Assembly (NCBI RefSeq): GCF_014646335.1
Contig: NZ_BMNG01000006.1
Coordinates: forward strand, 160,607-224,606
Direction: 5' to 3'
Length of the DNA: 64,000 nucleotides
DNA from: Streptomyces lasiicapitis
Lineage (GTDB): Bacteria > Actinomycetota > Actinomycetes > Streptomycetales > Streptomycetaceae
Shown here: positions 45,059-54,200 of the stretch, in pieces
Position numbering within the stretch: position 1 is the first letter of the stretch
Layout of the letters: each line of letters starts with the position of its first letter
Position numbers and translations under genes: made by a program
The notes under the pieces: generated by a model
Databases searched by the model: none
What the model was told of the DNA's origin: nothing
The model's input: the letters and a program-made list of their open reading frames with translations, nothing else

Positions 45059-45946
45059 GTGAGCACCGCCGCAGGCCCCGCCGTCGCCCTGGTCACCTGT
45101 GCCTCCCAGATGGCGGACGGGCGTGACCGTGATCTTCCGGAGCTGGTGCGGGCGCTCGGCGACGCCGGTGCGGCGGCGCGGGCCGTCGTCTGGGACGACC
45201 CGGCGGTCGACTGGGCCGCGTACGACCTGGTCGTGATCCGCTCGACGTGGGACTACACCCCGCGCGCCGCCGAGTACGTGGCCTGGGCCGAGCGCGTCGC
45301 CGCCGTCACCCGGCTCGCCAACCCGGCCGACGTCGTCCGCTGGAACACGGACAAGCGGTACCTGGGCGAGCTCGCCGCCGCGGACGTCCCCACGGTGCCG
45401 ACCACCTACCTCACTCCGGACCACGTCGAACTCCCCGCCCAGCGCGCCGAGTTCGTCCTCAAGCCCACCGCAGGAGCGGGCGCCCGCCTCGCCGCCCGCT
45501 ACCGCCCCGACGAGCACCCCGCCGCCCGCGCCCACCTCGCCCGCCTGCACGCCGACGGCCTCACCGCGATGCTCCAGCCGTACGCGCCCCACATCGACGA
45601 GACCGGCGAGCGCGCCCTGGTCTTCCTCGGCGGCCGCTTCCTGCACGCCATCCAGAAGGGCGCGGTCCTCGCGCCGGGCACCGCGTACGACGCCGAGAAG
45701 GTCTCCCACCCGGGTGTGCGGCCCTGGGCCCCCTCCGAGGCCGAACTCGACGTCGCCGCACGGGCGTTGGCCGCTATACCCGGCGACCCGGACCTGCTCT
45801 ACGCCCGCGTGGACCTGGTCGACGGCGCCGACGGGCAGCCGCGCGTCATGGAGCTGGAACTGGTCGAGCCGAACCTGTTCCTCTGGGCCCACCCGGGCTC
45901 GGCTCCCGTGGTGGCCGAGGCGATCCTGAAGGCCGCGCTCGCGTAG
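45059..45946 (+). CDS. ATP-grasp family protein, RimK-like
   Basis: 295 aa, GTG 45059 with GAGGAGAG upstream. N-terminal alpha/beta domain (VALVTCASQMADGRDRDLPELVRAL, YDLVVIRSTWDYTPR), then an ATP-grasp fold: NTDKRYLGELAAADVPTVPTTYL, EFVLKPTAGAGARLA, MLQPYAPHIDETGERALVFLGG and metal-binding VMELELVEPNLFL. Such proteins ligate a carboxylate to an amine or thiol with ATP. The acceptor is unknown; I recall homologues annotated only as ATP-grasp or hypothetical. Tail-to-tail with the large leftward operon. Confidence 0.8.
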   Translation: MSTAAGPAVALVTCASQMADGRDRDLPELVRALGDAGAAARAVVWDDPAVDWAAYDLVVIRSTWDYTPRAAEYVAWAERVAAVTRLANPADVVRWNTDKRYLGELAAADVPTVPTTYLTPDHVELPAQRAEFVLKPTAGAGARLAARYRPDEHPAARAHLARLHADGLTAMLQPYAPHIDETGERALVFLGGRFLHAIQKGAVLAPGTAYDAEKVSHPGVRPWAPSEAELDVAARALAAIPGDPDLLYARVDLVDGADGQPRVMELELVEPNLFLWAHPGSAPVVAEAILKAALA

Positions 45947-45982
45947 GGCGCGTACACCCGCCTACGCCTCTTCGAGCGCCCC

Positions 45983-46618
45983 TCACCCCTCCGGAAACGA
46001 CACCCGCTGCAACAACCCCCACGTGAACTCCGCCACGCAGTGCCGCCGTTCCCCCGTCTCCCCGTCCGGCGCCGTGAACGCGAGGCGCCACCGCGTAGGC
46101 GCTGTCCCCTCCATGGGCCGCGCGGGCGCGAAGGCGCGGGCCGCCTCGTCGACCGTGCAGGACCAGGGGGTGAGGTCGGCGAGGGAGCGAAGAGCGGGGC
46201 CCGGGGTGCCGGGGGCGCGGATCAGCCACTCGTTCCACACCGCGGCATTCGGTCCGAGCAGCACCTCGAAGCGCAGGTCTGGCCAGAGCGGCACCGGCCA
46301 GAGCAGCGCCTCGCACTCCAGGTCGCCGATCTTCCGGGGAATGCTCGCCTCGGGCTGTCCGAGCACCGAGCGGTAGCGGGAGACGGCCGCGCGGCCCTTG
46401 CGCGCGTGCAGCATCGCCTGCCAGCGGCGGTTGGCCTCGCGCATGTCGGCGAGGGAGGTCCCGAGCTCGCGCCGGGCGTCCTCGACGAGGCCCGGGTTGT
46501 GATCGGCCATGCGGCGCAGCAGGACGAGCTGGAAGTCCAGCGGCGTGAAGGGACCGGAGGGCGGCCCTGGGGGTCGGGACGAGCCGGAGCCGGGCCCGGC
46601 GGCGGAGCTAGCGGACAT
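45983..46618 (-). CDS. Unknown protein, last gene of the envelope operon
   Basis: 211 aa from ATG 46618, which lies inside the end of the FkbM gene (11-nt overlap ATGTCCGCTAG); ATG 46627 is a possible alternative. No family recognised. After a Gly/Pro/Ser N-terminus come helices (FQLVLLRRMADHNPGLVEDARREL, MREANRRWQAMLHARKGRAAVSRY) and a Trp-rich beta region (ECEALLWPVPLWPDLRFEVLLG, SCTVDEAARAF, RWRLAFTAPDGE). No signal peptide or membrane helix. Coupling to FkbM suggests a cytoplasmic partner in the same pathway. Confidence 0.7.
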   Translation of the reverse strand: MSASSAAGPGSGSSRPPGPPSGPFTPLDFQLVLLRRMADHNPGLVEDARRELGTSLADMREANRRWQAMLHARKGRAAVSRYRSVLGQPEASIPRKIGDLECEALLWPVPLWPDLRFEVLLGPNAAVWNEWLIRAPGTPGPALRSLADLTPWSCTVDEAARAFAPARPMEGTAPTRWRLAFTAPDGETGERRHCVAEFTWGLLQRVSFPEG

Positions 46619-47468
46619 ACGCCCCATGGTCCCGCACCGCGGGCCGGCCCGGACGCCGCCCGTCCGGCAGGAAGAGCACCGAGTTCACGTACCGCGGCCG
46701 CCGGGGCGTGAGCACCCGCCGCAGCAGCCCCTGCGAGACGACGTACGAGGTGGCGCGCTGGTGCGCCTCCAGGTCGAAGGAGTCCAGGGGCAGCCAGGTG
46801 TCCTCGGGCAGCACCCAGCCGCGGTAGCCGTGCGCGTGGGCGAGGTGGTCGACGACCGGGGTGATGGGCTGGATGCGGTACTCCAGCTCGACGAAGAGCG
46901 CGGGCCGGTCCCGGTCGAGGAGCTCGCGGGCGCCGTGCAGGACGGGCAGTTCGTTGCCGTCCACGTCGATCTTGATGAAGTGCACATCGCGCAGGCCGAG
47001 CCCGTCCAGGGTCAGGCACCGCACGTCCAGGGCGGTGGCGTGCACGTCGTCCCTGCGCACCAGCGAGGACACACCCCGGTCGCCCCGGTCGTCCCGCGGC
47101 AGCCACAGCCGCGCGGTGCCGTCGCGGTCGCCCGCCGCCGCCTGGATCACGCGTACGTTGCCGGGCGTGGCGGTCGCGAGCAGCCGCGCCAGGTGCGGCA
47201 CCGGCTCGACGGTGATCACACGCCGCGCCCGCCCGGCGAGACGGCGCGACCAGGGCCCGTACCAGCCGCCGACGTCCACGGCGGTGCCGCAGCCGGGCGG
47301 GCAGAGATCGCCCAGGCGGGCCAGCTCGGGCTCGAAGCGCGGATAGACGGCGCGGGCCAGGGCGGCCACGGCACGCGTGGGCAGCCGTGGCGCGACACGG
47401 GCGGCGAGGGTCTTCCTCGCGGGGGCGGCCGGTGCGCCACCCGCGCTGTTCTCCTCGCCCGCCGTCAC
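46608..47468 (-). CDS. FkbM-family methyltransferase
   Basis: 286 aa, GTG 47468 in a GTGA overlap with the Trm112-like gene. SAM site TAVDVGGWYGPWSRRLAGRARRVITVEPVP, then VRVIQAAAGDRDGTARL and the FkbM hallmark VHFIKIDVDGNELPVLHGA, LFVELEYRIQPI. FkbM enzymes O-methylate sugars or hydroxy groups of lipids and polyketides. Methylation of a glycan made by this operon is the likely role. Confidence 0.88.
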   Translation of the reverse strand: MTAGEENSAGGAPAAPARKTLAARVAPRLPTRAVAALARAVYPRFEPELARLGDLCPPGCGTAVDVGGWYGPWSRRLAGRARRVITVEPVPHLARLLATATPGNVRVIQAAAGDRDGTARLWLPRDDRGDRGVSSLVRRDDVHATALDVRCLTLDGLGLRDVHFIKIDVDGNELPVLHGARELLDRDRPALFVELEYRIQPITPVVDHLAHAHGYRGWVLPEDTWLPLDSFDLEAHQRATSYVVSQGLLRRVLTPRRPRYVNSVLFLPDGRRPGRPAVRDHGAYVR

Positions 47469-47728
47469 GTCGAGGTCCGCTTCAGGAGACGCTCGTGCTC
47501 ATCCTCCGTGACCTGCTCCCCGGAGGACGGCAGGAGCTGCGGGATGCCGTCGACGATCGGGTAGCGGCGGTGCAGGCGCGGGTTGTAGAGGGACTGCTCC
47601 GGCGCGGGGGCCGGCTCGGCCGCCTCGGCCGCCTCGTCAAGGAGGACCTCGTCGGGTTCCAGGAGGACGAGGGGACCCTTGTCCAGCGGGCAGGCGAGGA
47701 TCTTCAGCAGTGGGTCATCGGCGTTCAT
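47465..47728 (-). CDS. Trm112-family small protein
   Basis: 87 aa, ATG 47728 sharing one base with the upstream stop (TGATG). The fold core LLKILACPLDKGPLVLLEPDEVLL and LYNPRLHRRYPIVDGIPQLLP is that of Trm112/YcaR proteins. Only one Cys of the usual zinc set is visible (ACPLD), so metal binding is doubtful. In eukaryotes and archaea Trm112 activates SAM methyltransferases; it lies between methyltransferase genes, so a methyltransferase helper is a fair inference. Confidence 0.85.
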   Translation of the reverse strand: MNADDPLLKILACPLDKGPLVLLEPDEVLLDEAAEAAEPAPAPEQSLYNPRLHRRYPIVDGIPQLLPSSGEQVTEDEHERLLKRTST

Positions 47729-48666
47729 CAGGGCATCAGCTCCTTGGGAGGCAGGGTCGGTTCGGCGGGCGCGGCGGGCGCCGGGGGGTCGTGCTTGGGC
47801 ATCATCAGGAGCACCGCCACCGCGAGCACCGTCCCCGAGACCCGCAGCGCGAGCCGCACCGGGTCGTCGGGCAGCGCCTCGCCGAACGCGAGCGTCCCGA
47901 GCACCGCGGTGAACAGCGACGTCACCGTCGTACACACAGGAACGATCAGCGACGCGCGGCACCGCTGGAGCGCGGCCTGCGACATGATCAGGCCGAACGC
48001 GCCGGTGAAGAGCAGGAGATAGGGGTACGGCGAGCGCAGCAGGTCGAGCAGGGCGCCGCCGAAGCCGTCGTGCCAGTCTGCGGGCAGATGGCTGGAGACG
48101 CCCTTGATGGCGAGGGAGCTGACGCCGTACAGGAGGCCCACCGCGACGCCGTACTCCACGCCCGTCGTGGGCTGGCGGTGTCTGCTGCGGCTGCGGCGCT
48201 CGGCCGATCCGTACAGCCACAGGCCGAGGGCGAGCGAGGGCAGGCAGACGGTGAGGACGAGCGGCGCGGGGGCGTCGCGGCCCACCGTGTCCGTGCCCTC
48301 CTTCAGGGAGAGCACGACCATCAGGAGCGCCACGAGGATCGCGCCGACCGCGTACCGCTCGCGGCCCGACGTGCGCTCGCCGAGCAGCTTCGCCGACAGG
48401 AGCAGGAGCAGCACGAGGCCGGAGACGAAGATGCCCTGCGCCGCCGCGATCGGCAGCGTCCGGTAGACGACGAGCTGCGCGCCGAAGCCCGCCGCGAGCG
48501 CCAGCGAACCGCCGATCCACAGCGGGCTGGAGATCACCTGGCGCAGCAGCTTGGCGGGATTGCGCACGCTGACCGACGGCATCGCGGTCAGGGCCCGCTT
48601 CTCCAGGACGAATCCGGTGCTGTAGAGCAGGTTCGCGAGCAGCGCCGCGGCCACACCCCACCACAT
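47728..48666 (-). CDS. DMT-superfamily permease (EamA/NIPA-like)
   Basis: 312 aa from ATG 48666, only 2 nt after the methyltransferase stop. About nine to ten membrane helices start MWWGVAAALLANLLYSTGFVLEKRAL, with an internal duplication typical of EamA-type transporters and a cytoplasmic loop rich in Arg/Ser (about 170-190). Within a glycan operon it may flip a lipid-linked or small-molecule intermediate. Substrate not deducible. Confidence 0.82.
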   Translation of the reverse strand: MWWGVAAALLANLLYSTGFVLEKRALTAMPSVSVRNPAKLLRQVISSPLWIGGSLALAAGFGAQLVVYRTLPIAAAQGIFVSGLVLLLLLSAKLLGERTSGRERYAVGAILVALLMVVLSLKEGTDTVGRDAPAPLVLTVCLPSLALGLWLYGSAERRSRSRHRQPTTGVEYGVAVGLLYGVSSLAIKGVSSHLPADWHDGFGGALLDLLRSPYPYLLLFTGAFGLIMSQAALQRCRASLIVPVCTTVTSLFTAVLGTLAFGEALPDDPVRLALRVSGTVLAVAVLLMMPKHDPPAPAAPAEPTLPPKELMP

Positions 48667-48668
48667 GG

Positions 48669-49427
48669 CTACGCTTTCCGCGCGTGCAGCAGCAGGATCG
48701 AGGCGGCGCCCGGCACGGCGCACGCCAGTCGGTCCAGGGCACGCAGCGGCCGTGGCACGCCGTGGAAGGGCGCGCCCGCGAGCCGTACGACGTCGAAGCC
48801 GGACGCGGCCACGAACTCCCGCAGCGCGCGGGCGGTGTAGAGACGCAGATGGCCCACGACCTCGCGGCCCGGACGGCCGTGGATGCCGCGCAGGCTGACC
48901 TCGGAGAACACCGGCTGCACGCCCGCGAGCAGCAGCCCGCGGTTGTACCAGGCGGCGAGATTGGGCGTGGACAGCATCAGGTGGCCGCCGGGCCGCAGCA
49001 CGCGGCGCAGCTCGTCGAGCGCGCTGTCGGGGTCCACGAGGTGCTCGATGACCTCGCTGAACAGGACCGCGTCCGCCGATCCGTCCGCGAACGGAAGGCC
49101 GCCGTCGGTGAGTTCGCCGCGTACGACGTGCGGCAGGTGGCCGCTCGCGCGGCGCAGCGCGTCCTGGGACCAGTCGACGCCGATGACGCGGTGCCCGGTG
49201 AGCAGCGGCGCGGCGACCCGGGCCGCGCTGCCGTCGCCGCAGCCGATGTCGAGGACGACGCCGCCGCCGGACGCCGCCGGACCGAGGGCGGCGGCGAGCA
49301 TCCGGGCCTGGCGCAGGCTGCGGGCGTCGCCGGACGCGACGGGCACGTCCGGGTTCTCGTAGAAGTCCCGCAGCCCGTGCGGGCGTTGCTCTGCATTTGT
49401 ACGAGGGGTGGTGCTGGTCGTGGTCAT
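48669..49427 (-). CDS. SAM-dependent methyltransferase (type 11)
   Basis: 252 aa, ATG 49427 in an ATGA overlap with the acyltransferase gene. Motif I VVLDIGCGDGSAARVA, acidic loop IGVDWSQDAL, motif II ADAVLFSEVIEHLVDPDSAL, post-II LRPGGHLMLSTPNLAAWYNR. The post-II and C-terminal segments (RLYTARALREFVAASGFDVV) are like those of methyltransferases acting on glycan or lipid precursors. Confidence 0.88.
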   Translation of the reverse strand: MTTTSTTPRTNAEQRPHGLRDFYENPDVPVASGDARSLRQARMLAAALGPAASGGGVVLDIGCGDGSAARVAAPLLTGHRVIGVDWSQDALRRASGHLPHVVRGELTDGGLPFADGSADAVLFSEVIEHLVDPDSALDELRRVLRPGGHLMLSTPNLAAWYNRGLLLAGVQPVFSEVSLRGIHGRPGREVVGHLRLYTARALREFVAASGFDVVRLAGAPFHGVPRPLRALDRLACAVPGAASILLLHARKA

Positions 49428-50860
49428 GAGCCGCTGTCCTCCGGGGTCGGGTGGAGGTTCTGCGTGGCGTGCAGATAGTGCTCGAAGAGGTCGCGCAGGT
49501 GGGCGCCGTCGCCGTGGCTGAGCAGCGTCCGGGACCAGCGCAGGGCCAGGTGCAGGCGGCCCGCGGTGGACGCGGTGGTCACGGTCAGGCCGCGCGGCAT
49601 CCGGGCGGGCGCGGAGAACCACACGGCGTACGCGGCCCCGGCGTCCCCGAAGTCAAGGGCGTACGGCACCCGGCCGATGTTGCTGAGCAGCGTCGTGGAC
49701 GTCCACGGGGCGGCGGCCCTGCGCAGGCCGCGGGTGACGGCGGCGCGCATCGTCACCGGCAGCACCGGCGCGGTGAGCAGCGCGGCACCGTGGCCGAGCT
49801 GCGGGCGCGACAGGGCCTTGAGGGCGCGGGTGCGGTCGGAGGTGCGGCGCAGCAGGGCGTGGATCTCCTCGGGGGTCAGGTCCCCCGGGCCCGAACGTCC
49901 TGTGGCGGCATCCGGCCCCAACTCGCCCGCCCCGAACGGTACTTCCACAAGCCGGGTGCCGTTCCCGATGGGCATCGTCATGTCGCGCGGCCGGTCGTCG
50001 ACGGGCATGGTGATGCGCAACGGGCGCGGCCTGGAGCCGTGTTCGCGGTTCCAGTGCGCGATCATCAGCGCGGTCGCCACCATCAGCTGGTCGTTGACGG
50101 TGTACGGCGCGCCCTTGGGGCGGCGCGGCACCGGCAGGTCGGCGACGAGCATGCCGTTGCCCGGAATGGGGTCTCCCCTGCTCGAGCGAAGCCGAGAGCT
50201 TGGGGAAGGGGCGGGGGTGCCGTGGGCGACGCGGGCCGGGGCGGCCCACGGCGACGGCAGGCCGGACGGCGCCTGATCGGGGCCGCCCTCGCCGTTCGCC
50301 GCCACGGGAGTACGGGTCGGGGGCGCCGCGGGCGCGTTGTCCCGGCCGCCGTACAGCTCGGCCGCCGTCGCGAGCACGCGCAGGCACGCCGGGCCGTCGA
50401 GGGCGGTGTGGTTGATGGTCAGGAAAAGCACGCTGGATTCGCCGCCCGCCTCCGGGTCGGCGACGACCTCCAGGCGGATCGGCGGGGACGCGGTGAGCGG
50501 CGGCGCGTCGCACAGGGCGCGCTCGCGCGCCCGCTTCAGCGCGTCCGGCTCGGCCGCCGGGAACGTGACCACCTCCACGTCCGGCGCCTCGGTGAGCTCC
50601 CACTCGTAGCGGCGCCGGTACCAGGCGCCGCGCGCCTCCCGCATGAGGATGCGCGGGTGGCTGCGCAGCGCATCTCCGAACGCCGTCTTCAGGCGCTCGG
50701 GGTCCGGCGTGCCCGGCAGGTGCACCTCGATGTGGACGGTCTCCGGCTCCTGCTCCTGCAGGCAGTGCCGGGCGACTTCGTCGACGACGGGGAACGGCAC
50801 CCGGCGCGGCGGCCGGCCGGGGCCGTCCGCACGCCGTGCCGGGTGTTCCAGGGCGGTCAT
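49424..50860 (-). CDS. Condensation-domain-like acyltransferase (PapA/WES type)
   Basis: 478 aa, ATG 50860 reached through a mini-gene ATGA overlap. The active motif reads INHTALDGPA (HxxxDG with the first of the usual paired His replaced by Asn) and late segments TSTTLLSNIGRVPYALDFGDAG and ALRWSRTLLSHGDGAHLRDLFE fit the condensation/WS-DGAT/PapA superfamily. These enzymes transfer acyl groups from CoA or carrier proteins to hydroxyls. Between the two halves, residues about 215-235 (PSPSSRLRSSRGDPIPG) come from an inserted dispersed repeat (50169-50208), an in-frame addition to the inter-domain region. It probably acylates the product of this operon. Confidence 0.75.
   Translation of the reverse strand: MTALEHPARRADGPGRPPRRVPFPVVDEVARHCLQEQEPETVHIEVHLPGTPDPERLKTAFGDALRSHPRILMREARGAWYRRRYEWELTEAPDVEVVTFPAAEPDALKRARERALCDAPPLTASPPIRLEVVADPEAGGESSVLFLTINHTALDGPACLRVLATAAELYGGRDNAPAAPPTRTPVAANGEGGPDQAPSGLPSPWAAPARVAHGTPAPSPSSRLRSSRGDPIPGNGMLVADLPVPRRPKGAPYTVNDQLMVATALMIAHWNREHGSRPRPLRITMPVDDRPRDMTMPIGNGTRLVEVPFGAGELGPDAATGRSGPGDLTPEEIHALLRRTSDRTRALKALSRPQLGHGAALLTAPVLPVTMRAAVTRGLRRAAAPWTSTTLLSNIGRVPYALDFGDAGAAYAVWFSAPARMPRGLTVTTASTAGRLHLALRWSRTLLSHGDGAHLRDLFEHYLHATQNLHPTPEDSGS
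50169..50208. repeat. Dispersed palindromic repeat embedded in a coding region
   Basis: The stretch reading GTCTCCCCTGCTCGAGCG / AAGCCGAGAGCTTGGGGAAG is a repeat I recognise as common between streptomycete genes. Ends CCCC/GGGG and GCTC/GAGC pair as an imperfect hairpin. Here it is inside the acyltransferase gene and keeps the frame open. Confidence 0.7.
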
Positions 50861-50994
50861 GGTGCGCTGTCCTCTCCCGTGCGTGGGCCCTTCCCCGGGC
50901 GGGTGCCCCGTCGGGGGCGGGTGCCCTCGTTGGTGGGGGTGCTTTGTGCCGGGGTGGAGTCCTGCGCGGAGGCGGGGTGTTCCGGGGCGGTCAT
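50857..50994 (-). CDS. Mini-gene 2, tandem-repeat 45-aa peptide
   Basis: ATG 50994 to TGA 50857, 45 aa, beginning MTAPEHPASAQDSTPAQ and ending GPRTGEDSAP. Its start is in an ATGA overlap with mini-gene 1 and its stop overlaps the acyltransferase ATG in the same way. GGGAGAGG precedes the overlap by about 10 nt. The first residues copy the acyltransferase start (MTALEHPA). The remainder aligns without gaps to the C-terminal tail of the AftD-like protein. Proline/threonine-rich and probably unstructured; it may matter only as a bridge for ribosomes. Confidence 0.55.
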   Translation of the reverse strand: MTAPEHPASAQDSTPAQSTPTNEGTRPRRGTRPGKGPRTGEDSAP

Positions 50995-51262
50995 GGTGCG
51001 GTGTCCTCTCCCGTGCGGGGGTCCTTTCCCGGGTGAGTGCCCCGTCGGGGGCGGGTGCCCTCGTTGGTGGGGGTGCTTTGTGCCGGGGTGGAGCCCTGCA
51101 CGGAGGCGGGGTGTTCCGGGGCGGTCATGGTGCGTTGCCCTCTCCCGTACGCGGGTCCTCGCCCGAGCGCGTACCCCGTCCGGGTCCCGTGCCCTCGTCC
51201 GTGGTCGTGCCCTCTCCCGGGACGGAGTCCTCCACGGGGGCGGGGTCGTCCTTGCGCAGGGG
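50861..51262. repeat. Three tandem 134-bp units
   Basis: Units at about 51129-51262 (the AftD-like tail), 50995-51128 and 50861-50994. The last two are about 94% identical by eye; the first is more diverged but aligns gap-free at protein level (shared ...DPRTGE...AP end). Unit length 134 equals the 138-nt mini-gene minus the 4-nt overlap, so each added unit keeps the ATGA junction intact. Confidence 0.85.
50991..51128 (-). CDS. Mini-gene 1, tandem-repeat 45-aa peptide
   Basis: ATG 51128 to TGA 50991, 45 aa, beginning MTAPEHPASVQGSTPAQ and ending DPRTGEDTAP. The start overlaps the AftD-like stop (ATGA). It differs from mini-gene 2 at about 8 of 134 bases and five residues (V/A, G/D, H/R, D/G, T/S), so substitutions since duplication kept both frames and both overlaps. 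The same Shine-Dalgarno-like GGGAGAGG precedes the start. Confidence 0.55.
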   Translation of the reverse strand: MTAPEHPASVQGSTPAQSTPTNEGTRPRRGTHPGKDPRTGEDTAP

Positions 51263-54200
51263 GTCGGGGCCACGGGCCGAGAGGGTCGGTCCGGCTTCGT
51301 ACGGAGGGAGCTGCTGGGTGGGGTCGGTGTCGGGGGCGCCGGGGTCGGCCGGGGCGCCCGACGGGGGCTGACCCGCGCCGCCCCAGCCGAAGTCCCGGCC
51401 GGAGGCGGGGGCTTGGCCGGACGCCGGGTCCGGGCCCTCGCCCGGCCCCGAAGCGTGCTCGGCGCCCGACCCCTCGTCCCCGCGCCTGCGGTGCGGCAGC
51501 GGCGGCGCGCCCGTCGGTGCGCCCAGGTCCCGGTCCGGGCCGAGCGGCATCGTGGTCGCGTCGGGGGAGCCGGTCGGCTGGGGCGGAACGGGCGGGGTGC
51601 CACCCGGGCCACCGGGACCGGCCGGACCACCGGGGCCATCGGGACCTGACGGGCCACCGGGCCCACCAGCACCAGCCGGACCAGCCGGACCACCGGGCCC
51701 ACCAGGACCAGTCTGGCCACCGGCAGCACCGGCCAGCCCACCGGCCCCGACTCCCGCAGCCACACCGGCCCCGCCGTCACCCGGCCCCCGCACACTCACC
51801 AGAGCCGCGAACAACCCGATGAACGCGAGGACTTGGGCCGCGTGCCCGAACGCACCCTCGTCCGCCGCCACGGCCTCACCCGCGCCGGTCGCCGCCGCGA
51901 TGCCGGCCCCGGCCATCGCCAGGAACGCCACCGGCACGAGCAGCGTGTGCCGTCGCCAGGCGAGCAGCGCAAGGGCGGGCACGAGCAGTGCGAACCAGCC
52001 CGCGACGACCACGCCGATCAGCGTCAGCGCGATCGTGCCGAGCACCAGGCCGGGCGCGGGCGGCGCCAGGTCGGGCCCGTCCGGGTTCGGCTCGCGGCGC
52101 CGCACGAACACGAGGGCCACCAGGGCGAGGACGCCCACTCCGCCGCCGATGAGCCCGGCCTCGTACGCCGTGGACGGCTCGTAGACGAGCTTGAGCTTGC
52201 CGCCCTCGCCTGCCGGTACCAGCCAGCCCTGCTGCCAGCCGTCGAGCCGCACCGAACGCAGCTCCTTGCCGTCCAGGGTGGCCTTCCAGCCGTCGTTGAC
52301 GTTCTCGTACGTCGTCAGGTACGAGGCGGCGCCGTCGCCGACGGTCACCTCGCGCCGGTCGCCCAGCCAGTCGTCGATCTTCAGCTCGCGCGAGGTGGAT
52401 TCGATGGCGCCAGGGGTGCCGCGCGTCAGCGAGACGTCGGTGACGGCGAGCGGACCCCCGTCACCGGCCTCCACGCGGTGCTTCCCGGCGGCGAGCTCCA
52501 CCGACCGCTGCTTCTTGCCGTCGTCGCACAGCGTCAGCTCGACGGGCCGCCGGTCCACCAGGTCCCGCACGGTGCCCTTGGCACTGGACGAGTACAGCTT
52601 GCCGTCGACGGACACCGCCGGGCCCTCGCCGCAGGCGAGTTCGAAGGTGCGGCTCGGCGAGGGCTGCTTGGTGCGGTACGCGTCGAGCGCGGGGACGTAG
52701 GCCTCGGTCAGGCCGACGGGCAGCTGCAGCTTCTCGTCCGCCACCGGGTTGTGCAGGGTGAGCGGCGCCGTCTTCGTGATCGTGATGTCGAGGCGGTCGG
52801 TGGTGATCGGCGTGAAGCGGGCGTTGCCGTTCTCGTCGACCCCGGCGGTCGCCGCGCCGTCCGGAGAGCTGATCTCGATCTTCTCCGGCCGGGACGACAG
52901 GCCGCCCGCGGGGGGCAGGACGATCTCGCCGACGGGCACCTTGCCGGGCCACCGCAGATGGATGACCGGCCGGTCACCGGCGATCCAGGCGGTCGTCAGG
53001 TCGCCGTCGGTGAGGTTGCGCGCGGACAGGCCGTTGCCCATGCCGGACGTCGAGTCGGCGCTGGCGATGATCTGCTGGCGCTGGTCGGGGGCGACCTTGT
53101 AGAGCAGCTCGTCGAGCGCGGAGCCGGGGGTGGCGACCGCGCTGGCCTTCACCTTGTAGTCGCCGTCGGCCGTGGTGGTGAACTTGCGGTGCAGCCCGGC
53201 CTCCGCGGTCACCGGCGACAGACCGCTCTGGTCGGCCGAGCGGTGCATGGAGTACGTCGTGGCGTCCGCCTCGGCGTCGTCGCCCTCCCTGCCCACGGTG
53301 TCGGAGGGCATCTTCAGGAGCTTGGTGATCTGCACCTTGGGGATGCTGATCTCCGCGAACCCGGCGCCGGTCAGGCCCTTGGTGGCGACCTGCGCGTCCT
53401 CGATGGTCAGCTTCACCCAACTGGTGTCGCCCGCCTTGGCCTTGACGCGCTGCGTCGTGCCGTTGGCCTGCAAGTAGGTGGTGGCGCTGCCCTGTTCGGT
53501 CTCCACCCGCACCTTCGTCGGCGCGGAGCGCACGCCCTGCTGCGGCAGCGGCGTCACCTTGAACGAGGACGGCACGGCCGTCTTCTTGGTGAACTCCGCC
53601 TTGATCCACTCACCGTCGGGGCTGCCCGGGTTGCCCTCGGTCCAGGCGGTGTCCGGGTTGCCGTCGAAGGCGTTCACGGGGTCGTACTGCGGCAGGTGGA
53701 AGAGCCAGTTGCCATAAGAGGAGGCCGTCACGGACTTGGCGCCGCGCAGCTCGGCCGTCGTCTGGTGCTCGACGCCCTTCGTCGGCAGGATCTGGCGCGG
53801 CTTCTCGCCGCCGTCCTGGAGCGCGTCCGGCGCGTTCTTCTCGTCCTTGGTGTACGTGTACGACGTGTTGGTGTTGACCAGGCCGAAGCGGGTGTCCGCG
53901 CGCCGCAGCCCGTCACCGACCGCCTGCAGGCCGGGCGGTGAGCCGAGCCCGGGGTGGTTGTCGCCGGTCAGCACGGCGGGACGGTCCTTCATGTCCGGGT
54001 CGGCGGACAGCGGGAGCAGCGCCTCGGGGCCGCCGCTGACGACGGCCGTGTTGGACACCGGCTTCAGGCCCGCCTGGCCGGGACGCGCGGCGTCCTTGCC
54101 CGGCGCGTAGATCTCCACCGCGCGCTGGCGCGGGTAGAGGCCCTCGACCTGCACGGGCGTGTCGTCGGCGATCCGCCCGCCGGTCTCCTGCGGCCCGAAC

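Noticed and set aside
50857..51795. 312-codon leftward frame spanning the AftD tail and one mini-gene
   Set aside because: Upstream of the mini-gene ATG the translation is Pro/Arg-rich shadow of the AftD tail; only the last 45 codons are supported by repeat conservation and junction structure.
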